DNA from: Paenibacillus hunanensis
GTDB lineage: Bacteria > Bacillota > Bacilli > Paenibacillales > Paenibacillaceae
Reading direction: 5' to 3'
DNA: 64,000 bases
Assembly (NCBI RefSeq): GCF_014645615.1
Contig: NZ_BMMB01000005.1
Coordinates: 1-64,000, forward strand
In this document: positions 8,085 to 16,538 of the stretch, one piece after another
How positions within the stretch are numbered: position 1 is the stretch's first letter
How the letters are laid out: each line of letters begins with the position of its first letter
Notes under the pieces: model-generated
Told to the model about the DNA's origin: nothing
Seen by the model: only the letters and a program-made list of their open reading frames with translations
Database searches by the model: none
Program-made: the position numbers and the translations under genes

Positions 8085-9770
8085 TTATAGAGAAGACTGC
8101 ATATGAGGTAGGCTTAGCTTTTCGGGATAGAGCAATTGATAGGCGCGTAGGGCGACCTGGATGGAGATGCGGTTTTCGGGTGACATGAAGTCTTCGCCTA
8201 GCAGCTCGGTGATTTTGTCGAGTCGGTAGTATAGGGATTGGCGGACGATGAATAGCTTCTGGGCGGCGATTTGTTTGGAGCCGTCGTGGTCGAGATAGAC
8301 GCGTAAGGTGAGTAGTAGCTCGCTGCCTTTGGATTCGTCGTGATCGATCAGTGGGCCGAGATAGTTGCGGACAAAGGTTTGCAGGCGTTGCCCATCATTT
8401 AAGCTGAGCAATAATTGATATACACCTAGCTCCTCGTAAAAGAGCACTCGACTGCCTGAGCATGAATAGACTGATAGCGCCTGCACCGCTTCCTGATAGC
8501 TGGTGGAGGCGTTTTTCAATTGTTTGTTTGCTTTGCTTACGCCTATGATCAGTTGCAGGTCTTTGAGCTTATCGTCGGAGCGAATATGGCGCAGTGCATG
8601 GATCGCCTGCTCCAGACGTGGCTTGGCTGGCATGCGTGGCTGCTTGTCGAGAGCAATCACGGCAAGGCGGTTATTTTTGAGTGTGATCAGCGGATGGAAT
8701 AGATATTGCTCGAAGATGGAACGCAGCACAATCGACAGGTGAAAGGTGATCGATTCCCATTCATATTCCGAGCTACTCCAGCGCACATCCTGCGGATTCT
8801 CGATCTCGATCAAGCATACGCGATAAGGCAGATCATTCATCGCACCAAAATCAGGGCCGATCAAGCTTTTCAGTCGATGCTCCTCCTTCAGACGTCCGTT
8901 GATCAATTCCTCCACCCATAGATTTTCCGAAAAGAGACGACGCTCCTCCATGTATCGTGTACGCAGTAGCTCCTGAGCAATCGACAGCGCCGCCGAATCC
9001 AGCAGCAGACAATCGTATTCCTGCGGACGATGCGGACAGATCATCATGATATAGGCCCATGTCTGATCGAGTGCTCCGACTGGCTTTAATACTAGCGTCT
9101 CATTACCGAGCTCGCGAAAATAAGGTGCGGCGTCTGGCTCCATCCCTTCCTTTCCTGCTTCAAATGCAGTAAATTGCTCCAGCCAAGCGCGCTGCTTATC
9201 CGGTGCAATCGGTGGGTAAAAGGTCGGCTTGCCGCCCATTTGCACATACATAAGCTGATTGCCTGTGCTACGGTGTAGCAGCTGTAATACTTTACTCGTG
9301 CCCTGCGAGCTAAGGGTTAACCGATTAAACTCGCGCGAAATCCCCTCCAAATCCTGTAGCAGTCGATGATGTCGATTAATCAGTAAAGAATGTAGATCCA
9401 GCGTAATATCCACAAAGCGGACCGTCTTGGTGAATACGATTAATGGAAATTGATGCTGATCTGCCAGCTCCATCATTTCCTTTGGAATCTGATCAAAGTA
9501 TTGTCCCAGCTCAATACATAGGCAAGCTGCACGCTTCTGCACCAGATCACGCATAAAGGATAATGCTGACTCCAGATCGGTATGAAAACCCAGACCGGTC
9601 GTCAAAATCATCTCTTCTCCATGAATTAGACTCTCGATATTGGCGCTCTCCAGCACATGCACCCACCGGATCGTACGATGTAGTCCAGCGCTTCCTCCAA
9701 CTACCTGAGCTTCCCCAAACAGCGGACGTGTCAGTGCATCATGGATCGTAAACATACGTTGTCCATTCAT
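8085..9770 (-). CDS. pucR: PucR-family transcriptional regulator
   Basis: Regulator of about 561 aa. The N-terminal PucR domain (FTIHDALTRPLFGEAQVVGG, then WVHVLES and a GLGFHTD segment) covers roughly residues 5-125. The C-terminal HTH_30-type domain is in the last 60 residues (LRVYLDHDGSKQIAAQKLFI through YRLDKITELLGED). The start at ATG 9770 is preferred over GTG 9785 because GGGGGAG ends five bases before it. It is transcribed divergently from preT and sits between the transporter/aminotransferase genes and preTA-hydA, the usual place for the local regulator of purine or pyrimidine catabolism. The palindrome at 9847-9865 is a candidate binding site. Confidence 0.87.
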   Translation of the reverse strand: MNGQRMFTIHDALTRPLFGEAQVVGGSAGLHRTIRWVHVLESANIESLIHGEEMILTTGLGFHTDLESALSFMRDLVQKRAACLCIELGQYFDQIPKEMMELADQHQFPLIVFTKTVRFVDITLDLHSLLINRHHRLLQDLEGISREFNRLTLSSQGTSKVLQLLHRSTGNQLMYVQMGGKPTFYPPIAPDKQRAWLEQFTAFEAGKEGMEPDAAPYFRELGNETLVLKPVGALDQTWAYIMMICPHRPQEYDCLLLDSAALSIAQELLRTRYMEERRLFSENLWVEELINGRLKEEHRLKSLIGPDFGAMNDLPYRVCLIEIENPQDVRWSSSEYEWESITFHLSIVLRSIFEQYLFHPLITLKNNRLAVIALDKQPRMPAKPRLEQAIHALRHIRSDDKLKDLQLIIGVSKANKQLKNASTSYQEAVQALSVYSCSGSRVLFYEELGVYQLLLSLNDGQRLQTFVRNYLGPLIDHDESKGSELLLTLRVYLDHDGSKQIAAQKLFIVRQSLYYRLDKITELLGEDFMSPENRISIQVALRAYQLLYPEKLSLPHMQSSL

Positions 9771-10160
9771 TTGTTCTCCCCCCACCTGCTTGAATGGTAA
9801 TCTACCGTCTTCCTGCCATCGATGCCGTAAAAATTAAACTTTTGAAATTAGACAGTCTGTCTAATGTAATAAAACCTCCAATTTACTATAGTTTGTATAA
9901 CTAATGTTAGTATATATAACTTATAAATAATGAATTCAGTTCGATAATGAACTATTATATTTCATTTTGTTAACTTTAGTTACACATTTTCTTGATTTGA
10001 TGTGAATTATTTTATGTAAATGTCTATTTTTAAGGATTGTGGAATAGAATAGCTACGTATAGTTCACATAATATCGAATAAAGCTGTCCTGTATTGTTAT
10101 CCCATTCCCTGTATGCCCATATTCCTTTCCATATCGGATATTCCAAAAGGAGGCTGACCT
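9771..10160. other. Divergent AT-rich control region between pucR and preT
   Basis: About 390 bases without a gene. It contains the perfect palindrome at 9847-9865 and a smaller inverted repeat AGTTC-N6-GAACT near 9938-9953. A weak promoter candidate for preT has TTGATT around 9993 and a TGTAAA-like -10 about 17 bases later. The preT ribosome site AAGGAGG is at 10147-10153. Confidence 0.5.
9847..9865. promoter_or_regulatory. Perfect 19-bp palindrome, candidate operator
   Basis: ATTAGACAGTCTGTCTAAT consists of 9-bp arms around one central base, between the divergent pucR and preT genes. Its half-site TGTCTAAT also occurs upstream of the transporter operon (TTGTCTAAT at 2149-2157, with a looser opposite arm at 2107-2115). 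A shared half-site in both control regions points to a common regulator, most simply the adjacent PucR protein; this is inference. Confidence 0.65.
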
Positions 10161-11549
10161 ATGAAGCATTCTGCAATCACCGCATTTTCGCCGGATATGT
10201 TCATGCACAATTTTGCCGAAGCAGAGCCAGGACTAACATCTAAAGGAGCCATCGAGGAATCGAATCGCTGTCTTTACTGTTATGATGCGCCCTGTATCAA
10301 GGCATGTCCGACTAGCATCAACATCCCCTCCTTTATCAAACGAATTGCGACCGATAATCTACGCGGTGCGGCAACGACGATTATGGATTCCAATCCAGTC
10401 GGTGCTAGCTGTGCCCGTGTCTGTCCGACAGAGGAATTATGTGAAGGTGCCTGCGTGCTAAATGATGCATCGGCTCCGATTCAGATCGGGATGCTTCAGC
10501 GCTATGCTACCGATTGGGCGATTGCTAACGATGCCGAGCTGTTCAAGCGTGGCACGGATAATGGATACAAGGTTGCTGTCATTGGTGGTGGGCCTGCTGG
10601 TCTATCCGCTGCTCGTGAGCTGGCACGTCAGGGCATGAGTGTGGTGATCTATGAGGCACGTGAGCAAGCAGGAGGTCTGGATACATACGGTATTGTGTCC
10701 TTCCGTCTTCCACAATCGATCTCACTCTGGGAAGTGGAGCAGGTGCAGAAGCTCGGAGTAGAGATCAAAACAGGCGTGCGCGTAGGCACCGATATTGCCG
10801 CGGCTGAGCTGCTGGAGCAATACGATGCCGTCGTGCTAGCCGCTGGAATGGGCTATGTACCGCCAATCGGTATCGAGGGTGAGCAGCTTACAGGTGTATA
10901 TGATGCGATTAAGCTGGTCGAGCAAACGAAAACAGGATTGCCATCGGTGAATATGATCGGACAACATGTCGCTGTGATCGGTGCAGGGAATACGGCTATT
11001 GATGCCGCTACCTGCTCCGTACGACTTGGTGCTGCCAATGTAAAAATGATCTATCGCCGTACACGAGAGGAAATGACGGCGTACGACTTTGAATACGAGT
11101 TTGCCAAGCAGGAAGGTGTAGAGTTCCGCTGGCTCACCTTGCCTAAACGCATCGTGGGCGATGATAGCGGTAGGGTCACTCATCTGGAATGTGTGCAGAT
11201 GACTCTCACTGGCGAAACAGGCAAGGATGGTCGACTCATTCCTATGCCAGTCGAAGGCTCGGAATTCCTGTTGCCTGTTGATGCTGTCGTACTGGCGATT
11301 GGTCAGGAGCGCCAGCTCAGCTTGATTGAGCATTTTGGACTCAGCCACACATGGGGTGTCGTTGAGGTGGACGATCATACGTATCGTACCTCTCATCCTA
11401 AGGTGTATGCGGCAGGCGATATTATTTTCGGTGCCGGTCGCGGTGAGGCGATGGTCGTATCTGCGGCTCAGCAGGGTAAGCTGGCCGCTCATGCGATTAT
11501 TCGTGAGCTACTGCCTCAGACCTCACCAGCGATAAGCTCCGCAGTATAA
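10161..11549 (+). CDS. preT: Dihydropyrimidine dehydrogenase, flavin/NAD(P)H subunit PreT
   Basis: Subunit of 462 aa that passes electrons from NAD(P)H through FAD and Fe-S clusters to PreA for reduction of uracil and thymine. The N-terminal Fe-S domain has cysteines at 37, 40, 45, 49 and at 84, 88, 94, 98. The FAD site IGGGPAGLSA is at 141-150 and the NAD(P) site VIGAGNTAIDAA at 272-283. A second FAD contact, YAAGDIIFGAGRGEAMV, is near the C-terminus. The ribosome site AAGGAGG sits seven bases before the ATG. A 168-base gap with a hairpin at 11631-11669 separates it from preA. It resembles the small subunit of glutamate synthase, but the preA neighbour settles the call. Confidence 0.93.
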   Translation: MKHSAITAFSPDMFMHNFAEAEPGLTSKGAIEESNRCLYCYDAPCIKACPTSINIPSFIKRIATDNLRGAATTIMDSNPVGASCARVCPTEELCEGACVLNDASAPIQIGMLQRYATDWAIANDAELFKRGTDNGYKVAVIGGGPAGLSAARELARQGMSVVIYEAREQAGGLDTYGIVSFRLPQSISLWEVEQVQKLGVEIKTGVRVGTDIAAAELLEQYDAVVLAAGMGYVPPIGIEGEQLTGVYDAIKLVEQTKTGLPSVNMIGQHVAVIGAGNTAIDAATCSVRLGAANVKMIYRRTREEMTAYDFEYEFAKQEGVEFRWLTLPKRIVGDDSGRVTHLECVQMTLTGETGKDGRLIPMPVEGSEFLLPVDAVVLAIGQERQLSLIEHFGLSHTWGVVEVDDHTYRTSHPKVYAAGDIIFGAGRGEAMVVSAAQQGKLAAHAIIRELLPQTSPAISSAV

Positions 11550-11630
11550 TATTTTTCAATATACAGCCTGTGTAACGTTCGAAGGCACTCTAATCTAGTC
11601 CAAATATACTTTAATCTATGGAAGAAAAAG

Positions 11631-11669
11631 GCGTACTTCTGACTGAACTATCGGTTCATCGCAGTACGC
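11631..11669 (+). other. Hairpin in the preT-preA gap
   Basis: Arms GCGTACT (11631-11637) and AGTACGC (11663-11669) enclose a smaller TGAAC/GTTCA pairing. There is no U-run, so it is probably not a terminator. It may balance expression of the two subunits. Confidence 0.4.
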
Positions 11670-11717
11670 TCTACAATAAGCACAAGCGAGTTCACATATG
11701 ACTGGAGGTCATCAACT

Positions 11718-13004
11718 ATGGCAGATCTGAGCACTAATCTTGCAGGCATTCGCTCGCCCAACCCGTTCTGGCTGGCTTCCGCGCCACCGACCAACACTGG
11801 CTATCAGGTGCAGCGTGCCTTTGAAGCAGGCTGGGGTGGTGCCGTCTGGAAAACGCTGGGCGATCCGATCATTAATACATCGTCCCGTTTTGCAGCGGTT
11901 AGCTTTAATGGACAGCGCGTAGCCGGCTTCAACAATATCGAGCTGATTACCGACCGTCCACTGGATGTGAATCTCAAGGAAATCTATGAAACGAAGAAGC
12001 GTTTCCCCAACCATGCGATCATCGCTTCACTGATGGTGGAGCCAAAGCAGGAAAAGTGGCATGAGATCGTCAAGCGTGTCGAGGATGTCGGGGTAGATGG
12101 ATTGGAGCTGAACTTCGGCTGTCCACACGGGATGGCAGAGCGCGGGATGGGTGCAGCCTCCGGGCAGCAGCCTGATCTGGTCGAGGCGCAGACACACTGG
12201 GCAAAGGAAGTAGCGACCACTCCTGTTATCGTCAAGCTTACGCCAAATATTACGGACATTACCGTGGTTGCGCGCCATGCCGTGCGTGGCGGTGCGGATG
12301 CGATTAGTATGATTAATACGATCAATAGCCTGGCCGGGGTGGATATCCATACATGGAATACGATTCCTCATGTAGGTGGACAGGGCGCACACGGTGGCTA
12401 TTGCGGCCCAGCGGTCAAGCCCATTGCCCTCAATATGGTCGCAGAGTGTGCACGTCATGCGGATATCGGTGTACCGATCTCAGGAATTGGCGGCATCTCG
12501 ACCTGGCAGGATGTAGTGGAATTCATGCTGATGGGCGCTACGGGCGTACAGGTATGTACTGCGGTTATGCACCACGGCTTCCGTATCGTTGAGGATATGA
12601 TCGATGGATTAAGCAATTATTTGGATGAAAAAGGATTGGCTTCGGTGGAGGAGTTAATCGGACGCTCGGTACAAAAGTATTCGAACTGGGGCGATCTGAA
12701 CCTGAACTATCAGGTGGTAGCGCGTATTAACGAAGATAACTGTATCAACTGCAATAAGTGCCATATCGCCTGTGAGGACGCATCCCATCAATGTATTGAT
12801 ATGCTGACCAATGCAGACGGCAAAAGTGTGCTCCAGGTACGTGAGGAGGATTGCGTAGGCTGTAATCTGTGCTCGATCGTCTGTCCGGTAGATGGCGCGA
12901 TTGATATGGTTGCGATTGAGAACGACCTGCCACCGATGACATGGAATGAGCGTCAGCGCACGATTGCCTCACTCAATGACGCGTACAATGTGGAGGTGAT
13001 GTAA
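11718..13004 (+). CDS. preA: Dihydropyrimidine dehydrogenase, catalytic subunit PreA
   Basis: Catalytic subunit of 428 aa that reduces uracil and thymine to the 5,6-dihydro forms. The FMN-barrel part shows NFGCPHGMAERGMG at 132-145, where Cys135 aligns with the active-site Cys671 of mammalian dihydropyrimidine dehydrogenase. VKLTPNITDI and GGYCGPAVKPIALNM are further flavin-barrel signatures. Two ferredoxin-type 4Fe-4S motifs follow: cysteines 342, 345, 348, 352 and 379, 382, 385, 389. Its TAA overlaps the hydA ATG by one base, indicating translational coupling. Works with PreT as a heteromer in the cytoplasm. Confidence 0.95.
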   Translation: MADLSTNLAGIRSPNPFWLASAPPTNTGYQVQRAFEAGWGGAVWKTLGDPIINTSSRFAAVSFNGQRVAGFNNIELITDRPLDVNLKEIYETKKRFPNHAIIASLMVEPKQEKWHEIVKRVEDVGVDGLELNFGCPHGMAERGMGAASGQQPDLVEAQTHWAKEVATTPVIVKLTPNITDITVVARHAVRGGADAISMINTINSLAGVDIHTWNTIPHVGGQGAHGGYCGPAVKPIALNMVAECARHADIGVPISGIGGISTWQDVVEFMLMGATGVQVCTAVMHHGFRIVEDMIDGLSNYLDEKGLASVEELIGRSVQKYSNWGDLNLNYQVVARINEDNCINCNKCHIACEDASHQCIDMLTNADGKSVLQVREEDCVGCNLCSIVCPVDGAIDMVAIENDLPPMTWNERQRTIASLNDAYNVEVM

Positions 13005-14443
13005 TGAAGAAAATCATCAAAAACGGTACGATCGTGACCGCATCGGAAACGTATAAAGCGGATATGCTGATCGAAAATGGCATCATTGCGAGCATCGCTG
13101 TACAACTCGATGCACCGGATGCCGAGATGATCGATGCTACTGGCTGCTATGTATTCCCAGGTGGTATTGATCCGCATACCCATCTGGACATGCCGTTTGG
13201 CGGCACGGTGACACGGGATGACTTTGAATCCGGTACGATGGCCGCGGCATTTGGCGGAACGACGACGATTATTGATTTTTGCCTGACCAATAAAGGCGCT
13301 TCTTTACAAAGTGCAGTCGATACCTGGCACGCCAAATCGCATGATAAGGCAGTGATCGATTACAGCTTCCACCTGATGATCTCGGAAATTAACGATGAGG
13401 TGCTGGCAGAGCTTCCAGTCATTATGGAAAATGAGGGCATTACCTCGTTCAAGGTATTTATGGCGTACAAAAATACGTTTCAAGCTGATGATGGCACCCT
13501 ATTCAAAACGCTACAAACCGCACGCCGCGAAGGTGCACTCGTTATGGTGCATGCCGAAAATGGCGATGTGATCGAATACTTAATCGAGCAGGCACTGGCT
13601 GCCGGACAGACCGATCCAATCTATCATGCGCTCACTCGCCCACCCGAGCTGGAGGGTGAAGCAACCGGACGCGCGATCTATCTGACCGAGCTAGCAGATT
13701 CACAGCTCTATGTGGTGCACGTCACCTGCGCGGATGCTGCTCTGAAAATTGCCGAGGGTCGTAAAAAAGGACTCCGCATCTACGGCGAAACCTGTCCGCA
13801 ATATCTGGTACTGGATCAAACCGATCTGGAAAAGCCCGACTTTGAAGGTGCGAAATATGTATGGTCACCTCCATTACGTGAAAAATGGAATCAGGAGGTA
13901 CTGTGGGATGGCCTATGGAGCGGAAGTCTGCAAACAATCGGCTCGGATCAATGCTCGTTTGACTTCAACGGTCAAAAGGAGCTAGGACGTGGCGATTTCT
14001 CCAAAATTCCGAATGGTGGCCCGATTATCGAGGATCGGTTCAGCATTTTATATTCGGAAGGTGTGGCAAAGGGGCGAATCTCGCTCAATCAATTTGTATC
14101 GATGATCTCGACGACGAGTGCGAAGCTGTTCGGGATGTTTCCGCAGAAGGGTACATTGTCGATCGGTAGTGATGCGGATATCGTGATTTTCGATCCAACT
14201 GTGAAGCGCACACTGTCTGCCAGCACGCATCATATGCGGGTCGATTATAGCGCCTTTGAAGGTATGGAGGTGACGGGCGAGCCGATATCGGTGCTGAGTC
14301 GCGGTGAATTTGTCATTCGGGATAAGCAGTTTGTCGGTGTGCCGGGTAGCGGACAGTATCTGCACCGTAATCGCTTTGAAGCACCGACTACACTTGATCC
14401 CAAGATTAGCGCTGAAAAAGTGTCCAGTGGAGGGATGTCCTGA
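13004..14443 (+). CDS. hydA: Dihydropyrimidinase / D-hydantoinase
   Basis: Zinc amidohydrolase of 479 aa that opens the ring of dihydrouracil or dihydrothymine to N-carbamoyl-beta-amino acids. All metal ligands are present: His58 and His60 in [10 protein letters not shown], the carboxylated Lys150 in SFKVFMAYK, His183, His239 and Asp315. These numbers match those known for Bacillus D-hydantoinases. Tyr155 of the substrate site is also present. It starts inside the stop codon of preA and ends inside the ATG of the next small gene. The next pathway enzyme, beta-ureidopropionase, is not found in the window. Confidence 0.95.
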   Translation: MKKIIKNGTIVTASETYKADMLIENGIIASIAVQLDAPDAEMIDATGCYVFPGGIDPHTHLDMPFGGTVTRDDFESGTMAAAFGGTTTIIDFCLTNKGASLQSAVDTWHAKSHDKAVIDYSFHLMISEINDEVLAELPVIMENEGITSFKVFMAYKNTFQADDGTLFKTLQTARREGALVMVHAENGDVIEYLIEQALAAGQTDPIYHALTRPPELEGEATGRAIYLTELADSQLYVVHVTCADAALKIAEGRKKGLRIYGETCPQYLVLDQTDLEKPDFEGAKYVWSPPLREKWNQEVLWDGLWSGSLQTIGSDQCSFDFNGQKELGRGDFSKIPNGGPIIEDRFSILYSEGVAKGRISLNQFVSMISTTSAKLFGMFPQKGTLSIGSDADIVIFDPTVKRTLSASTHHMRVDYSAFEGMEVTGEPISVLSRGEFVIRDKQFVGVPGSGQYLHRNRFEAPTTLDPKISAEKVSSGGMS

Positions 14444-14670
14444 TGTCTGCCTTTGCTGAATTTGAACAAGAAAAGCAACAAATCGATGCTATTCTCGCCC
14501 AGGGCTATACAATCGCAGCAATTCAGGAAAATCTGGATGGTGCACTGCTGCATTTTATACAGGCTAGCTCTCATGCGGAGCGCACACAGCTACAGATTCT
14601 GACTGCGGATGCGCGCAAATATGTGACCACGCTGCTATTCGCCAGACAGACACAGCTTGCGCCGGGATAA
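14443..14670 (+). CDS. Small 75-aa protein translationally coupled to hydA, function unknown
   Basis: The ATG overlaps the hydA TGA (TGATG), so the small gene is almost certainly translated with the operon. The product is 75 aa, mostly charged and aliphatic with no Cys and no membrane segment. It looks largely alpha-helical, for example [19 protein letters not shown] near the start. I do not recognise the family. It could be a small partner of the dihydropyrimidinase or dehydrogenase, or a leftover of another gene. It is the last gene before the operon terminators. Confidence 0.7.
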   Translation: MSAFAEFEQEKQQIDAILAQGYTIAAIQENLDGALLHFIQASSHAERTQLQILTADARKYVTTLLFARQTQLAPG

Positions 14671-14710
14671 TCGATCATCACAGGCAACTCCATGAATGAC
14701 GTAACAGGTG

Positions 14711-14766
14711 TATGCTACAGAGCAGATCGATGCTTCCCTGCATCGCACTGTCTCTGCTTTAGCATA
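14711..14766 (+). other. Long imperfect hairpin after the hydA operon
   Basis: Outer arms TATGCTA and TAGCATA enclose an AGAGCAG/CTGTCTCT-like middle and an inner CGATGC/GCATCG stem. There is no U-run directly after it. It probably folds at the 3' end of the operon message ahead of the true terminator at 14817-14874. Confidence 0.45.
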
Positions 14767-14816
14767 GAATTACTCGCTTGGCCCTCATCCTCCCCCATAG
14801 GATGCGTTGTACTTTA

Positions 14817-14874
14817 CTCCATATTTTGAAGCGATTCTGCATCAGCAGATGACTTTGAAATATGGAGCTTTTTT
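14817..14874 (+). terminator. Intrinsic terminator of the preT-preA-hydA operon
   Basis: Perfect 10-bp arms CTCCATATTT (14817-14826) and AAATATGGAG (14858-14867) are followed by C and six T residues. The loop is long (31 bases) and could fold further. Confidence 0.8.
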
Positions 14875-14904
14875 ATGTTATTTCCTAGTAATTTCATGAA
14901 AAGG

Positions 14905-14933
14905 TGTAACGATTACACGAAACGAGTCGTCTA
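14905..14933 (+). promoter_or_regulatory. Probable ECF sigma-factor promoter
   Basis: TGTAAC at 14905-14910, a 17-base spacer and CGTCTA at 14928-14933 match the -35/-10 pattern used by Bacillus sigma-X/V/W-type extracytoplasmic-function sigma factors. The lipoprotein start lies 48 bases further on. Confidence 0.65.
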
Positions 14934-14980
14934 TAGGTATAAGTCGCAAATTGACAATCCCGATAAAAGGAGTGTTCAAC

Positions 14981-15733
14981 ATGAAATCGACCTACAAAAT
15001 CACAACACTCGGTGCAGCTATGGCGGCTGTACTCCTGCTCGGTGCATGCAGTAATGAGACTGCAACAGGTACCACTGGACAGACGAATCCCCCTGCTACC
15101 GGGCAATCGACAGCAGAGACAGGGACGGAGACTACGACGACCGATCCGACCGCATCGACTGGAACAACAGATAGCAGTGCGACAACCGAAAACGAGGCTA
15201 CTGGCAGCACGACTGAAATGGGTACAGACGCAGAATCGACTTCTTCAGCTTCCGCTACACGTCCTGAAAAGGAAACATTCGAGCTCATGACAGAAGGCAC
15301 GCTTGAAAAGCGTACAGCCAAGCTTCAGCAGGGTGAAGGTTATTCAATGTATGTATTTGATGCATACACGCTGGACAAGCAAAAAAGCCGCTTACAGCTA
15401 ACCGCCTTCCCTCAGTACCATGTAGAGATTACAAAGCTGGATAGCAAAGCGAATATTGACGAGCTACGCAAGCAAGGTAAAGAGGCATTGAAAAAATACG
15501 GTAGTGCGAAGGAATATAGCGGCGATCAGCTATACGAGGACCCGCTGGTTGGAGCCAAGCTCTATTTGCAGGTATCCAGCGACAAAGGCACGTATGATTA
15601 TGTCGTATGGGAAGCCAAGGATGGGAGTCAGTATACGTTCCTGATGATTATGCCACAGGGAGAAGCCTCGGAAACATTCCGTCTGCCTGCGGTAACCTCC
15701 CTGTCCACGATTGCAGCAGATTCCGCTTCTTGA
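14981..15733 (+). CDS. Secreted lipoprotein with Thr/Ser-rich linker, function unknown
   Basis: About 250 aa. A signal peptide ends in the lipobox LLGAC with Cys23. Residues about 25-95 form a low-complexity Thr/Ser/Gly/Glu spacer typical of wall-spanning linkers. The C-terminal 150 residues (from about PEKETFELMTEGTLEKRTAKL) form a globular domain I do not recognise by family. The ATG at 14981 was chosen because AAAAGGAG precedes it at good spacing and the signal peptide then begins correctly. The ECF-type promoter upstream suggests a cell-envelope stress role, which is inference. The gene stands alone between a strong terminator and the heptamer repeat. Confidence 0.75.
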   Translation: MKSTYKITTLGAAMAAVLLLGACSNETATGTTGQTNPPATGQSTAETGTETTTTDPTASTGTTDSSATTENEATGSTTEMGTDAESTSSASATRPEKETFELMTEGTLEKRTAKLQQGEGYSMYVFDAYTLDKQKSRLQLTAFPQYHVEITKLDSKANIDELRKQGKEALKKYGSAKEYSGDQLYEDPLVGAKLYLQVSSDKGTYDYVVWEAKDGSQYTFLMIMPQGEASETFRLPAVTSLSTIAADSAS

Positions 15734-15798
15734 TTGGTGCAAGAATATAAGTACGCAAGCAATGCTGGATGATGATAGATGGAAAATAAGAACTTTAC

Positions 15799-15830
15799 GA
15801 GTGGTGCTTTCCTTAGGGGAGGCACCACTC
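15799..15830. terminator. GC-rich hairpin whose 3' arm seeds the heptamer repeat
   Basis: A stem of 14 pairs with two G-U wobbles (GAGTGGTGCTTTCC with GGGAGGCACCACTC) lies after the lipoprotein gene. The last seven bases of its 3' arm, ACCACTC, are the first unit of the tandem array at 15824-15942. It may act as a terminator between the lipoprotein and the opposing gene, although no clear T-run follows. Confidence 0.55.
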
Positions 15831-15942
15831 ACCACTCACCACTCACCACTCACCACTCACCACTCACCACTCACCACTCACCACTCACCACTCACCACTC
15901 ACCACTCACCACTCACCACTCACCACTCACCACTCACCACTC
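15824..15942. repeat. 17 exact tandem copies of the heptamer ACCACTC
   Basis: 119 bases made of 17 perfect ACCACTC units, directly following the hairpin at 15799-15830 and stopping four bases short of the stop codon of the leftward gene. The absence of any variant unit points to recent slippage expansion. It is non-coding on present evidence; the period of seven would encode a THHSPLT-type repeat only if a frame were used, and no ribosome site supports that. Confidence 0.97.
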
Positions 15943-15946
15943 ACGT

Positions 15947-16330
15947 TTAAGGGTAATGAATCGAGCCCTTCACTGCAACACGCAAACCTTTACGTGTCTC
16001 CAATACACGCACTGGAACGCGCATCCCCTCCTGAAAGCGACTGCGATGAATCGAATACACGATCACAGTGGCTGTCGTCTCCACAGGCAAACGAGTTCTC
16101 GATTCAATACGCAGCCGTAATTGCAGCTCTGGCTGCCCGGAGTGATAATTCCCCGTCGGGGTCACATCTAAAATATATCCCTGTGCCGCATAGCCCTCCT
16201 CCACCGTACGCTCCATATCATACTCACGATTCTCGCGCCGCTGTATACGAGGTAGCACAACAATCGCAAACAGAAATAACACCAGCAAGCCGATGCAGCT
16301 CAGGATTAGTGTTAGAGATATCGTATTCAT
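15947..16330 (-). CDS. Single-pass membrane protein, function unknown
   Basis: 127 aa. One N-terminal hydrophobic segment (ISLTLILSCIGLLVLFLFAI) is followed by a charged stretch and a C-terminal soluble domain rich in beta-strand-like residues (GYILDVTPTG, LQLRLRIES, TATVIVYSI). Positive residues after the segment suggest the C-terminal part is cytoplasmic. The start at 16330 has AAGGAGG seven bases upstream and is preferred to an ATG six codons earlier. The 3' end abuts the 17-copy heptamer array. I do not recognise the family. Confidence 0.7.
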   Translation of the reverse strand: MNTISLTLILSCIGLLVLFLFAIVVLPRIQRRENREYDMERTVEEGYAAQGYILDVTPTGNYHSGQPELQLRLRIESRTRLPVETTATVIVYSIHRSRFQEGMRVPVRVLETRKGLRVAVKGSIHYP

Positions 16331-16481
16331 CGCTGTGCCTCCTTCCATGATGCTTTAGACGTGATTCTCTATGATGCTTTATAAAAGTATCCTTTGCTCA
16401 TCCCTAAGTTGTTTATCCCTATGTCCAAGCTTCACATGAATAGTTAATGGAGCTTATCTAGCCATCACACGGTTCATCATT

Positions 16482-16509
16482 TTGAATATTACCAATTTTG
16501 TTATAGTAT
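16482..16509 (+). promoter_or_regulatory. Sigma-A-like promoter
   Basis: TTGAAT at 16482-16487, a 16-base spacer and TAGTAT at 16504-16509 stand about 30 bases before the start of the small zinc-ribbon-like gene. Confidence 0.5.
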
Positions 16510-16538
16510 TGAATACAAATCATAAAGGGGTGAATAGG

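Noticed and set aside
15824..15942. CRISPR array
   Set aside because: The units are 7 bp with no spacers, and no cas gene is in the window.
15711..15950. Frame giving a THHSPLT-type repeat protein across the heptamer array
   Set aside because: The array has no ribosome site and the reading depends only on the repeat period; a DNA repeat is the simpler explanation.
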